This document shows positions 55,379 through 62,632 of a stretch of 64,000 bases of DNA, piece by piece. A program made the position numbers and the translations under genes. The stretch's first letter is position 1. The number at the start of each line of letters is the position of its first letter. Under the pieces are notes generated by a model that did no database searches, was not told where the DNA came from, and saw nothing but the letters and a program-made list of their open reading frames with translations. This DNA comes from Bulleidia extructa W1219 (lineage in GTDB: Bacteria > Bacillota_I > Bacilli_A > Erysipelotrichales > Erysipelotrichaceae). The DNA is taken from NCBI RefSeq assembly GCF_000177375.1, contig NZ_ADFR01000003.1, positions 141,244 to 205,243 of the forward strand. The letters are read 5' to 3'.

Positions 55379-56266
55379 ATGAATACAGAAATGTTAAAAA
55401 GAATGTCATCCGGTCAAGGATTTATTGCGGCACTGGATCAAAGTGGTGGAAGTACGCCAAAAGCCTTAAAAGCGTATGGATTAAGTGAAGAAGCTTGGCA
55501 CAATGAAGAAGAAATGTTTGATTTAGTTCATCAAATGCGAACAAGAATCATGACTTCATCCGCTTTTTCAAGTGAAAAAATCATTGGAGCAATCTTGTTT
55601 GAAATGACCATGGAAAGAAAAGTGAGTGGTAAGTATACAGCTGATTATTTATGGGAGAATAAAGGGATTGTTCCTTTCTTGAAGATTGATAAAGGTTTGG
55701 CGGAATTAAAGGATGGGGTTCAATTGATGAAACCGATGCCTACGTTGGATGAATTATTGGAAAGAGCGGTTCAACATCATATCTTTGGTACCAAAGAACG
55801 TTCCGTTATCAAAGAAGCGAATGAAAAGGGAATTCAAGCGGTTGTTGCACAACAGTTTGAAGTGGCTAAGAAAGTGGCTTCTTATGGTTTGGTTCCAATC
55901 ATTGAGCCGGAAGTAGATATTCATTGTCCGGATAAAGCTAAAGCGGAAGCATACTTGAAGAAGGCGTTAAAAGCGGAATTGGCTCAATTGAATGAAGATG
56001 TTCGAGTGATGTTTAAACTCACCATTCCAGAAGTGGATAATGATTATGAGGAATTGATGAAGGATCAACATGTTGTTCGTGTGGTGGCTTTGTCGGGTGG
56101 CTATTCTCGTGAAGTGGCGAATGAAAAATTAGCTCGTAATCACGGCTTGATTGCTTCTTTCTCCAGAGCGTTAGTGGAAGGTTTATCCGCTCAACAATCG
56201 GATGAAGAGTTTGAGGCTTTATTGGCGAAATCGGCTGAATCAATTTATCAAGCTTCAATTCAATAA
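55379..56266 (+). CDS. fda: Fructose-bisphosphate aldolase class I
   Basis: A 295-residue class I (Schiff-base) aldolase cleaving fructose-1,6-bisphosphate in glycolysis. The opening [23 protein letters not shown] is diagnostic of the Staphylococcus/Lactobacillus-type class I enzyme; [12 protein letters not shown] near residue 100 and [19 protein letters not shown] near 175 contain conserved active-site Lys and Glu residues. Length is standard. Single-gene unit with its own promoter and terminator. Whether a class II enzyme also exists elsewhere cannot be known here. Confidence 0.93.
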   Translation: MNTEMLKRMSSGQGFIAALDQSGGSTPKALKAYGLSEEAWHNEEEMFDLVHQMRTRIMTSSAFSSEKIIGAILFEMTMERKVSGKYTADYLWENKGIVPFLKIDKGLAELKDGVQLMKPMPTLDELLERAVQHHIFGTKERSVIKEANEKGIQAVVAQQFEVAKKVASYGLVPIIEPEVDIHCPDKAKAEAYLKKALKAELAQLNEDVRVMFKLTIPEVDNDYEELMKDQHVVRVVALSGGYSREVANEKLARNHGLIASFSRALVEGLSAQQSDEEFEALLAKSAESIYQASIQ

Positions 56267-56273
56267 TTTAGTG

Positions 56274-56303
56274 AAGGTCTTCTGAAATAGAAAGACCTTT
56301 TTG
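56274..56303 (+). terminator. Intrinsic terminator after the aldolase gene
   Basis: AAGGTCTT (56274-56281) pairs with AAGACCTT (56292-56299), followed by T residues. Confidence 0.85.
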
Positions 56304-56304
56304 T

Positions 56305-56310
56305 TATAAT
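56305..56310 (+). promoter_or_regulatory. -10 box of the 56341 gene
   Basis: TATAAT directly after the aldolase terminator, 30 bases before the ATG. The -35 would lie in the terminator hairpin and is weak. Confidence 0.45.
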
Positions 56311-56340
56311 GGATACGCAAGATGAAAGAAGGAAAATAGA

Positions 56341-56979
56341 ATGGATTTACTAGGATACATCCGTGAAAATAAGTCATTGAACAGTTTGTTGAGCCGAGAA
56401 TGTGATATTTATTTTTACCATCAAACCCAAGAAATTCAATTTTCAAAGAATCATGAAATCTATTCATTGGCTTACCAAGCTTTTGCACAAGATGGTAGTG
56501 GAAGTGAATATGTCTTTCTTGAAGATGGCAGTATAGGTTTTATCGGAAGTGAAGGTGAAGTAGGAAGAATTGCAGAAAGCTTAGATGAACTATTGACTTT
56601 TTTGATTCATGCCGGTTGTATTTCTGATTTTAGTTGTCGACCACTCTATGAGAAAGAAGAATTATTGAAAATGTATTGTTTAAGATATGTCGCTAAAATG
56701 CGAGAAGATTATCGGAAACAAAAAAAGGACTGGGATGAAATTCGTGGTGCCATCGCCAAGCAACTATCGCTTCCTTTTAACCCGAATCAATTCGTTGATT
56801 TCGCCAAGAAATTTTATCAATCAGCTAGTAGAGAACCACTGTTTTCATGTCGGTATCCAGATGGTGAAACAGAATACGTGTGCGATTCAGTACTTTCGGA
56901 TCATGTTGGAATGTGGATCGAGAAGTGGCTTGGTATGAGTGAAGAAGAAATGAAGAAGATCGATGGTATAAATAGATAA
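56341..56979 (+). CDS. Unknown protein with SMI1/KNR4 (SUKH)-like region
   Basis: A 212-residue soluble protein. Residues ~40-90 (SLAYQAFAQDGSGSEYVFLEDGSIGFIGSEGEVGRIAESLDELL, given here as a pattern of short acidic beta strands followed by a helix) resemble the SMI1/KNR4 or SUKH fold, used both as immunity proteins to polymorphic toxins and in housekeeping roles. The C-terminal half is charged and helical with no motif I know. No toxin gene is adjacent. Ribosome binding site AAGAAGG. Followed after 18 bases by another unknown gene. Confidence 0.65.
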   Translation: MDLLGYIRENKSLNSLLSRECDIYFYHQTQEIQFSKNHEIYSLAYQAFAQDGSGSEYVFLEDGSIGFIGSEGEVGRIAESLDELLTFLIHAGCISDFSCRPLYEKEELLKMYCLRYVAKMREDYRKQKKDWDEIRGAIAKQLSLPFNPNQFVDFAKKFYQSASREPLFSCRYPDGETEYVCDSVLSDHVGMWIEKWLGMSEEEMKKIDGINR

Positions 56980-56997
56980 GAATATGGTGATGAGTCA

Positions 56998-57576
56998 ATG
57001 GATATGAGAAAAGATAAGATCGGTGGATATGATCAGTTCAGAAAAGGCATGATTAATTTCATAGTTATATTATTAAGAGAAGCAATCCCTATTTTAGGAG
57101 CTGTTATAGTGATGGCAGTGATGATTGTCCCTTTGTTATGGGTATTTCAATTTCATGTTATATCTATGTTGCTTTTATCAGTGTTGGCCATATTTATTTT
57201 GGGGTTAGTTGAACGCTTGATTTCAAAGCTCATCAGTGGTCAGGCTGAGCGGTTGTTTGGAAAACAAGAACTATATTTGATTGACCATGATTTGTATTAC
57301 ACGGTCGATATTCGACGTCGTTTCTCTCGTGAAATGAAATGTTTTAAAATTATTGAAATATATCAAATTAAAAAAACAAGACTTTGTTGGCAATTTGACT
57401 GCCTTTGTTATGAAACTAAAAAAAGTGGTCAAGCAAGTGCAGAAGAGGTTTTAGAAGAATTAAGACAAACTGAAAAGTGTTTGAAAGCCAAGAAAGAAAC
57501 AGTGGCTATTAAACGGCAATACGAAGTTCAAAGTGATCAGCGGATAGATGGTTTATTTAAAAAAATCACCATTTAG
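56998..57576 (+). CDS. Unknown membrane protein with two helices
   Basis: A 192-residue protein that I do not recognise. Two hydrophobic segments (about residues 18-50 and 52-72) are followed by a basic soluble domain of about 120 residues with RRRFSREMKCFKIIEIYQIKKTRLCW and a C-terminal charged helix. Only a weak ribosome binding site (GGTGATGA) precedes the ATG. It is probably co-transcribed with the preceding SUKH-like gene, 18 bases upstream. I cannot propose a function. Confidence 0.65.
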   Translation: MDMRKDKIGGYDQFRKGMINFIVILLREAIPILGAVIVMAVMIVPLLWVFQFHVISMLLLSVLAIFILGLVERLISKLISGQAERLFGKQELYLIDHDLYYTVDIRRRFSREMKCFKIIEIYQIKKTRLCWQFDCLCYETKKSGQASAEEVLEELRQTEKCLKAKKETVAIKRQYEVQSDQRIDGLFKKITI

Positions 57577-57624
57577 TATGAAATCATCTAAGAAAAAAAG
57601 GTTTTAAAAATCTAAAATCATTTC

Positions 57625-57654
57625 TTGACATTTTCACTATCCAATTTCTATAAT
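57625..57654 (+). promoter_or_regulatory. Promoter of the tetR-type gene
   Basis: Consensus TTGACA (57625-57630), 18 bases, consensus TATAAT (57649-57654). The palindromic operator starts 5 bases downstream. Confidence 0.88.
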
Positions 57655-57658
57655 AAAA

Positions 57659-57671
57659 TGAACATTGTTCA
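57659..57671 (+). promoter_or_regulatory. TetR operator copy 1 (autoregulation)
   Basis: TGAACATTGTTCA, a palindrome with 6-bp arms around one T, placed at the transcription start of the regulator gene. The identical 13-mer recurs at 58293-58305. Confidence 0.8.
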
Positions 57672-57687
57672 AATAAGGGGGTTGATT

Positions 57688-58245
57688 GTGAATACAAGTG
57701 TTACTTCAAGAGAGGCAATTTTAAAAGCTTGTAGAAAACTGATTTCCGAAAAAGGGATTTCTTCCTTGAATATGCGGGCTGTAGCGAAAGATTGTGATGT
57801 TGCATTGGGAGCCTTGTATTATTATTTCCCTTCCAAAAATGACTTGCTGATTGCGGCAATTGAAAGTGTCTGGGAAGATATTTTTCGTTTTCAGGATATT
57901 CAGTGTCAAGAAATTTCTTTTTTGGCCTACATGAAAAAAACATTTTATCATGTCCAAAAGGGCATCCAAAAGTATCCGAATTTCTTTACCATTCATTCCA
58001 TCAGTTTTTCTGCTAAAAATCGAGGGGAGGCCTATGACACAATGAGGCAATACTTGGAGAAATTAAAAGAGCGAATGTTGGTTTTTATTCGGATGGATCA
58101 TTCAATCCACAAAGATGTCTTTTCTACAAATTTTTCAGAAGAAGATTTTGTGGACTTTGTCTTGGCGAATCTTATTTGCCTTTTGGTACAAAAAAAGAAG
58201 AGTTGTCAGTTGCTTTTGGAAGTGATGAAACGAACCTTATATTAA
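57688..58245 (+). CDS. TetR/AcrR family transcriptional regulator
   Basis: A 185-residue repressor. The N-terminal helix-turn-helix reads SREAILKACRKLISEKGISSLNMRAVAKDCDVALGALYYYFPSKNDLLIAAIE, typical of TetR; the remaining ~125 residues are a helical ligand-binding domain of unknown specificity. The GTG at 57688 is the start: AAGGGGG (57675-57681) is 6 bases upstream, and the longer frame from 57625 would begin inside the promoter. An identical palindrome lies in its own promoter and before the following membrane-protein operon, so it most likely controls both. Confidence 0.92.
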   Translation: MNTSVTSREAILKACRKLISEKGISSLNMRAVAKDCDVALGALYYYFPSKNDLLIAAIESVWEDIFRFQDIQCQEISFLAYMKKTFYHVQKGIQKYPNFFTIHSISFSAKNRGEAYDTMRQYLEKLKERMLVFIRMDHSIHKDVFSTNFSEEDFVDFVLANLICLLVQKKKSCQLLLEVMKRTLY

Positions 58246-58256
58246 GTTTTCAATAC

Positions 58257-58281
58257 AACCCGTCAATAGGCGGGTTTGTTT
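58257..58281 (+). terminator. Intrinsic terminator after the tetR-type gene
   Basis: AACCCGTC (58257-58264) pairs with GGCGGGTT (58269-58276) around AATA, with TGTTT after it. This separates the regulator from the operon it controls. Confidence 0.75.
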
Positions 58282-58292
58282 AGAACTTAATT

Positions 58293-58305
58293 TGAACATT
58301 GTTCA
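58293..58305 (+). promoter_or_regulatory. TetR operator copy 2 (target operon)
   Basis: TGAACATTGTTCA, identical to the palindrome in the tetR promoter, 26 bases before the ATG of the first membrane protein gene. The -10 is probably TATATA at 58306-58311; the -35 is unclear. Confidence 0.8.
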
Positions 58306-58330
58306 TATATATGAAGAGGAGATCGAGAGG

Positions 58331-58996
58331 ATGCAATCAATGGTTGAAATGATTTTTGATGTTGTTTATCTATGCACCGTTATTGTTATAGGTGTGAAAA
58401 TGCTTCTAGGAAATAAAGGGAATCGACAATTTTTCCTATATGGAGTTATGACAGTCACTTTAGGATTCGGAGATGCTTTTCATTTGATTCCAAGAGCTAT
58501 TGCTGTGTGTACCACGGGTTTAGAGAATTATACTGTCTTTCTTGGAATTGGTAAGTTAATAACGTCTATTACGATGACGATATTTTATGTGATTCTTTAT
58601 TATGTTTGGAGAGAACGCTATTCTATCCAAGGCAAAATAAATGTCACGATGGGGATATGGACTTTAGCAATGATGCGTATTGTACTTTGCCTATTTCCGC
58701 AAAATGCTTGGTTAAAAGCTAACCCACCTTTATCTTGGGGTATTTATCGCAATATTCCATTTTCGTTGTTGGGAATTTGGATGATTATTCTTTTTTATCG
58801 AAGTTCTCAGCAACAAAACGACTCGGCTTTTCGATATCTATGGTTGACGATTGTTTTAAGTTTTGTATTTTACATTCCTGTTGTTTTATGGGCGGATCAT
58901 TTTCCGCTGATTGGAATGCTTATGATTCCAAAGACTTGTGCTTATGTATGGACGGTATTGATTGGATATAGTGCTATGAAAGGAGAATTGAAATGA
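58331..58996 (+). CDS. Unknown 7-helix membrane protein (TetR-controlled)
   Basis: A 221-residue integral membrane protein with about seven predicted helices and short loops. I do not recognise the family. Distinctive segments are TLGFGDAFHLIPRAIAV (near residue 45), with Asp, His and Arg inside the membrane region, FPQNAWLKANPPLSWGIYRNIPFSLLG (near 120) and ADHFPLIGMLMIPKTCAYVW near the end. Such buried polar residues suggest a ligand, cofactor or proton role. The ATG at 58331 has GAGGAG about 10 bases upstream; a longer TTG frame starts inside the operator and is rejected. It overlaps the next gene by four bases. Confidence 0.78.
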   Translation: MQSMVEMIFDVVYLCTVIVIGVKMLLGNKGNRQFFLYGVMTVTLGFGDAFHLIPRAIAVCTTGLENYTVFLGIGKLITSITMTIFYVILYYVWRERYSIQGKINVTMGIWTLAMMRIVLCLFPQNAWLKANPPLSWGIYRNIPFSLLGIWMIILFYRSSQQQNDSAFRYLWLTIVLSFVFYIPVVLWADHFPLIGMLMIPKTCAYVWTVLIGYSAMKGELK

Positions 58997-59409
58997 AAAA
59001 ACATTTGAATTACGCTTTGTTTTATGCTGTAGTCGCAATGATTGGAGGTGTTTTTTATCGAGAATTTACTAAGTGGAATCATTTTGTTGGTACAACTTCT
59101 CTTGGAAAAGTACACACTCATTTATTTTTGTTAGGGATGGTCATGTTTTTATTAGTGGCTTTGTTTGTTGAGGATGGACATATCCATCAAAACAAAACAT
59201 TTCATTCTTTTATGTTGATTTATAACACGGGTGTTCCTTTAACTGTTATGATGATGGTAGTTCGTGGAATTCTGGAAGTTCTTGACGTGGCAGTATCTTC
59301 TAAAATGAACGCAGTTATTTCGGGCATATCCGGAATAGGGCATATTTTGACAGCGCTGGGTATTGTGTTACTGTTTATATCGCTTAAAAACACAAAAGAA
59401 ACAGCTTAA
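58993..59409 (+). CDS. DUF2871 membrane protein
   Basis: A 138-residue protein with four helices. GGVFYREFTKWNHFVGTTSLGKVHTHLFLLGMVMFLLVALF matches the DUF2871 pattern (FYREFTK and LGxxHTHxxxLGM), here listed by motifs FYREFTK at about 20-26 and HTHLFLLG at about 40-47. The paired His residues at the start of helix 2 could bind a metal or haem, which is speculation. Function of the family is unknown. Start overlaps the preceding stop by four bases with AAAGGAG upstream; third gene follows after 47 bases. Confidence 0.8.
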   Translation: MKKHLNYALFYAVVAMIGGVFYREFTKWNHFVGTTSLGKVHTHLFLLGMVMFLLVALFVEDGHIHQNKTFHSFMLIYNTGVPLTVMMMVVRGILEVLDVAVSSKMNAVISGISGIGHILTALGIVLLFISLKNTKETA

Positions 59410-59456
59410 AATCATATATCAGTTATCGGTGTTTATCACGAAAGAAAAGGAGCTTT

Positions 59457-59888
59457 ATGAAAAATAGATCCTTATATCATGTTAAAAAAAGATCTCTTTT
59501 AGCCTTGGCAGGGATGGTTTGGATCATAGCAGGAATCAATGTATCCAGGATGGGTATTGTTTCTTATATCCTTTTGAATACGATTTCTCTTTTATACTTT
59601 CTTTTATCTTTGGTTGTCTTTGCGGCTTTTGGAACCATGTTTTATAAGATCAGTTTGAAACACTTAAAACGCATTCAACAGTATGAGGATCCGGTAAAAC
59701 CGTTTTGGTATTTCTTTGGTGTTAAAGACTACGTGATGATGATTGTTATGATGAGTGGTGGTATTTGGTTACGCACTTCTAAAATGGTTTCAATAGAGTT
59801 TATTGCAGTCTTTTATACAGGGTTAGGCATGGCTCTTACTTTAGCCGGTATTTCTTTTTGGATCCGGTATTTTCAATACACCGAATAA
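59457..59888 (+). CDS. Unknown 4-helix membrane protein, end of TetR-controlled cluster
   Basis: A 143-residue membrane protein with about four helices. The start RSLLALAGMVWIIAGINVSRMGIVSYIL and the central KPFWYFFGVKDYVMMIVMMSGGIWLRTS are its most distinctive parts. I do not recognise the family. Ribosome binding site AAAGGAG. No promoter or terminator separates it from the DUF2871 gene 47 bases upstream, so it is probably the third gene of the operon. No ATPase or enzyme domain accompanies these three membrane proteins. Confidence 0.75.
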   Translation: MKNRSLYHVKKRSLLALAGMVWIIAGINVSRMGIVSYILLNTISLLYFLLSLVVFAAFGTMFYKISLKHLKRIQQYEDPVKPFWYFFGVKDYVMMIVMMSGGIWLRTSKMVSIEFIAVFYTGLGMALTLAGISFWIRYFQYTE

Positions 59889-59978
59889 AAGTTTTTTTGC
59901 AAAAGATATCGATTGTAAAAGTAAGGTATTTGAGGTGTGGTATTAAAATCTATTATTGTATAGAGAAAGGAGTAGTGT

Positions 59979-60512
59979 ATGAATATTCAATTAATAAAGC
60001 TAGATAAACAATATCAAAAACAGTTAGAAGATATGCTTCAAGAATGGCGAGAGGATATTGAAAAAAATCATACCAATCATTCTCCTTGGGCTATCTTTAG
60101 AAATGATGATCATGATTTTGACTATTATGTCGAACATTTAGACTATAAAGAAGGTGAAAAAGAGAATCGAGTGCCGACAACCACTTTTTTCTGTTTGGAT
60201 CTTGAACGAAATATTTTGGTTGGGGCTGTGAATATCCGACATTATTTGAATGAGGAATTGTTAAAAACAAGCGGTCATATTGGAGATGGGATTCGACCAA
60301 GTGAAAGAAGAAAGGGTTATGCGACAGCGATGATAGGTTTAGCACTACAAGAATGTCGAAAATTGGGTATTGAGAGAGTTTTAATGTGTTGTCGTAAAGA
60401 TAATATCGGTTCTGCAAAATCCATTGTAAAAAATGGTGGTGTTTTGGAAAATGAGATCGTGGTGGACGATCATTTGGAACAACGGTATTGGATTGATTTG
60501 AAAGAAAGATGA
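59979..60512 (+). CDS. GNAT family N-acetyltransferase
   Basis: A 177-residue acetyltransferase. The acetyl-CoA loop is in SGHIGDGIRPSERRKGYATAMIGLALQECRKLGIERVLM (pattern R-R-K-G-Y-A at about residues 108-113), followed by CRKDNIGSAKSIVKNGGVLENEIV, as in the Acetyltransf_3-like predicted acetyltransferases of Firmicutes. The substrate cannot be told. AAAGGAG ribosome binding site. It lies alone before murC. Confidence 0.87.
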   Translation: MNIQLIKLDKQYQKQLEDMLQEWREDIEKNHTNHSPWAIFRNDDHDFDYYVEHLDYKEGEKENRVPTTTFFCLDLERNILVGAVNIRHYLNEELLKTSGHIGDGIRPSERRKGYATAMIGLALQECRKLGIERVLMCCRKDNIGSAKSIVKNGGVLENEIVVDDHLEQRYWIDLKER

Positions 60513-60579
60513 GCCAATGTCCTCATGAATCCTTTTACTCAATTGTGTTAAACTAATAAAGAAAAAGAGGTGTTCTATC

Positions 60580-61956
60580 ATGAAAATTCAATTTGATCAA
60601 CCAACATCGGTTTATTTCATTGGAATTGGGGGTGTTTCTATGTCCGGTCTAGCCCATATTTTAATGGATCGAGGTTTTAAAGTAGCCGGTTCTGATGCTC
60701 ATGTTTCAGCAAATACCGAACTGTTAGAAAAAGAGGGAGCTACAATTTTGATTGGTCAAAAAGCGGAAAATATCACTAATAAGTATAAATTGGTGGTTTA
60801 TACAGCGGCGATTCATCCTGATAATCCGGAATATCAACAAGCGATGAAATTAAATATTCCTTTAATGAATCGAAAAGATTTATTAGCAGAAGTGATGGAA
60901 CATTATCATAACTCCATCGCTATTGCCGGAACACATGGGAAAACCACCACCACAGCTATGTTGAGTTATATTTTTTTGGCGGCTGAATTAGATCCGACTA
61001 TTTCCATTGGAGCTCATTTCAAAAAAATTCATGGGAATGTTCGGATTGGTCATAGTGAAGCTTTTTTGGCAGAAGCTTGTGAATATACCAATTCCTTTTT
61101 AGCACTAAGACCATTAGCTTCAATTATTTTAAATATTGAAGAAGACCATTTGGATTTCTTTAAAGATCTTCAAGATATTCGGAATTCTTTTCATCAGTTC
61201 GTGTTAAACACTTCTTCTGAAGGAGCACTCATCATTCATTCTCAAATAGATCATGTGGAAGAAATAGTAGAAGGGTATCATGGTCAAGTGATTCAATTTG
61301 GTTTGAATAAAGGTGACTTATGCGCTAAAAATATCCAACATTTACGTCATGGTGGAAATCAGTTTGAAGTTTGGATGAGGAGTGAACGATTAGGATCCAT
61401 TGAATTACCAACAGGTGGAAAGCACAATATAACGAATGCTTTAGCGGCTATCGGAGTGGCGATTTCCTTCGGAGTTCCATTTGAAGCTATTCAACAGGGA
61501 CTTAAGGAGTTTGAAGGAGCTGATCGTCGTTTTGAAAAGAAGGGCTTTTATCAAGGGGCAGAAATAGTGGATGATTACGCTCATCATCCACAAGAAATAC
61601 AAGCTACTTTGAATATGGCGAAGGATTATCCGCATCAACGTTTGATCATGGTTTTCCAACCACATACCTATAGTCGTACTAAGTTTTTGTTTGAAGAATT
61701 TGCGGAAGTACTCAGTCAAGTGGATCAAGTGGTTTTGGCTCCCATCTATGCGGCCAGAGAAATAGATGATGGAAGTATTTCTTCAGACCTATTGGCTAAG
61801 CGGATCAATGAATTAAAAGGGAATGCGGTTAGCTTAGGAAGTTTTGTGGAAATTAAGGATTACTTAAAGAAACAATTACAAGAAGGGGATCTTTGTTTGA
61901 CTGTTGGAGCGGGCAATGTCTATGAAATCGGAGAAGAGTTGATACAGGAAAGTTAG
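60580..61956 (+). CDS. murC: UDP-N-acetylmuramate--L-alanine ligase
   Basis: A 458-residue Mur ligase adding L-alanine to UDP-MurNAc in peptidoglycan synthesis. The N-terminal Rossmann domain has FIGIGGVSMSGLAHILMDRG (residues ~13-32), the central ATP domain the P loop AGTHGKTTTTAML at about 110-122, and the C-terminal domain DDYAHHPQEIQATL and FQPHTYSRT near 330-370. Length is standard. Ribosome binding site AGAGGTG. It is not in a dcw cluster here, as is common for murC in Firmicutes. A terminator follows. Confidence 0.96.
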   Translation: MKIQFDQPTSVYFIGIGGVSMSGLAHILMDRGFKVAGSDAHVSANTELLEKEGATILIGQKAENITNKYKLVVYTAAIHPDNPEYQQAMKLNIPLMNRKDLLAEVMEHYHNSIAIAGTHGKTTTTAMLSYIFLAAELDPTISIGAHFKKIHGNVRIGHSEAFLAEACEYTNSFLALRPLASIILNIEEDHLDFFKDLQDIRNSFHQFVLNTSSEGALIIHSQIDHVEEIVEGYHGQVIQFGLNKGDLCAKNIQHLRHGGNQFEVWMRSERLGSIELPTGGKHNITNALAAIGVAISFGVPFEAIQQGLKEFEGADRRFEKKGFYQGAEIVDDYAHHPQEIQATLNMAKDYPHQRLIMVFQPHTYSRTKFLFEEFAEVLSQVDQVVLAPIYAAREIDDGSISSDLLAKRINELKGNAVSLGSFVEIKDYLKKQLQEGDLCLTVGAGNVYEIGEELIQES

Positions 61957-61990
61957 AAAGTGAAACATTCACTTTCTTTTTCTTTTTAGT
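61956..61990 (+). terminator. Intrinsic terminator after murC
   Basis: GAAAGTGAA pairs with TTCACTTTC around ACA (61957-61977), followed by a long T-rich tail. Its right arm also holds the best -35 candidate (TTCACT, 61968-61973) of the next gene. Confidence 0.85.
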
Positions 61991-62004
61991 ACAATAAACA
62001 CATG
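61990..62004 (+). promoter_or_regulatory. -10 box directly before a leaderless HAD start
   Basis: TACAAT (61990-61995), six bases AAACAC, then ATG at 62002. No ribosome binding site exists. A TTCACT at 61968-61973 is 16 bases upstream of the -10. Confidence 0.65.
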
Positions 62005-62631
62005 AAAACCATGATATGGGACTTTAATGGAACAATTATTGATGATGTTCAATTATGCATTGATATTGAAAATCAAATGGTGAAAGATTGGAACTTACAA
62101 GTTCCTTTTATCACAAAAGAAATTTATCAGGAAAATTTTTGTTTTCCAGTGATTCATTACTATCAAAAAATGGGATATGATTTGACAAAAGTATCCTATG
62201 AACAGATTTCTTATGAATTTCAAAAACGATTTGATCAAGGGTATCAACAGATGGATTTGTGTCTAGGTTTCCAAGATAGAGTAAAACAATTTCAAAAAGA
62301 AGGCTATCGCCAAGTGATTCTTTCCGCTACGCAACAAAGTGAATTGGATAAACAAGTGAAACATTTAAATATTGATTCTTTCTTTGAAGAAGTCATTGGT
62401 ATTCAAGATAATTTAGCACACTCCAAGGTACAACGAGCTATGAGTTGGATGGAAAATAATCAAATTAATCCGGAAGATTGCACCTATTTGGGTGATACAG
62501 ATCATGATTATGAAGTGGCGAAAGCTATAGGGATTGATCGTATCTATTTGATTGCTCAGGGTCACCAATCAGCTTCCGTGTTAGAAAAAACAGGGGCTTG
62601 TGTTTTAAAAAGTTTATTGGAGTGGCATTAA
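62002..62631 (+). CDS. HAD superfamily hydrolase (Gph-like)
   Basis: A 209-residue HAD phosphatase. Motif I is MIWDFNGTIIDDVQL (DFNGT, with Asn instead of the second Asp), motif II ILSATQQSELDKQ, and motif III/IV YLGDTDHDYEVAKAIG. The helical cap belongs to the phosphoglycolate-phosphatase-like group; the substrate is unknown. The same DFNGT variant occurs in the other small HAD of this window. No ribosome binding site; a TACAAT box lies six bases before the ATG, so the mRNA is probably leaderless. The next gene begins one base after its stop. Confidence 0.88.
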   Translation: MKTMIWDFNGTIIDDVQLCIDIENQMVKDWNLQVPFITKEIYQENFCFPVIHYYQKMGYDLTKVSYEQISYEFQKRFDQGYQQMDLCLGFQDRVKQFQKEGYRQVILSATQQSELDKQVKHLNIDSFFEEVIGIQDNLAHSKVQRAMSWMENNQINPEDCTYLGDTDHDYEVAKAIGIDRIYLIAQGHQSASVLEKTGACVLKSLLEWH

Positions 62632-62632
62632 G

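Noticed and set aside
57721..58050. 109-codon minus-strand frame opposite the tetR-type gene
   Set aside because: Shadow of the TetR coding sequence; no ribosome binding site.
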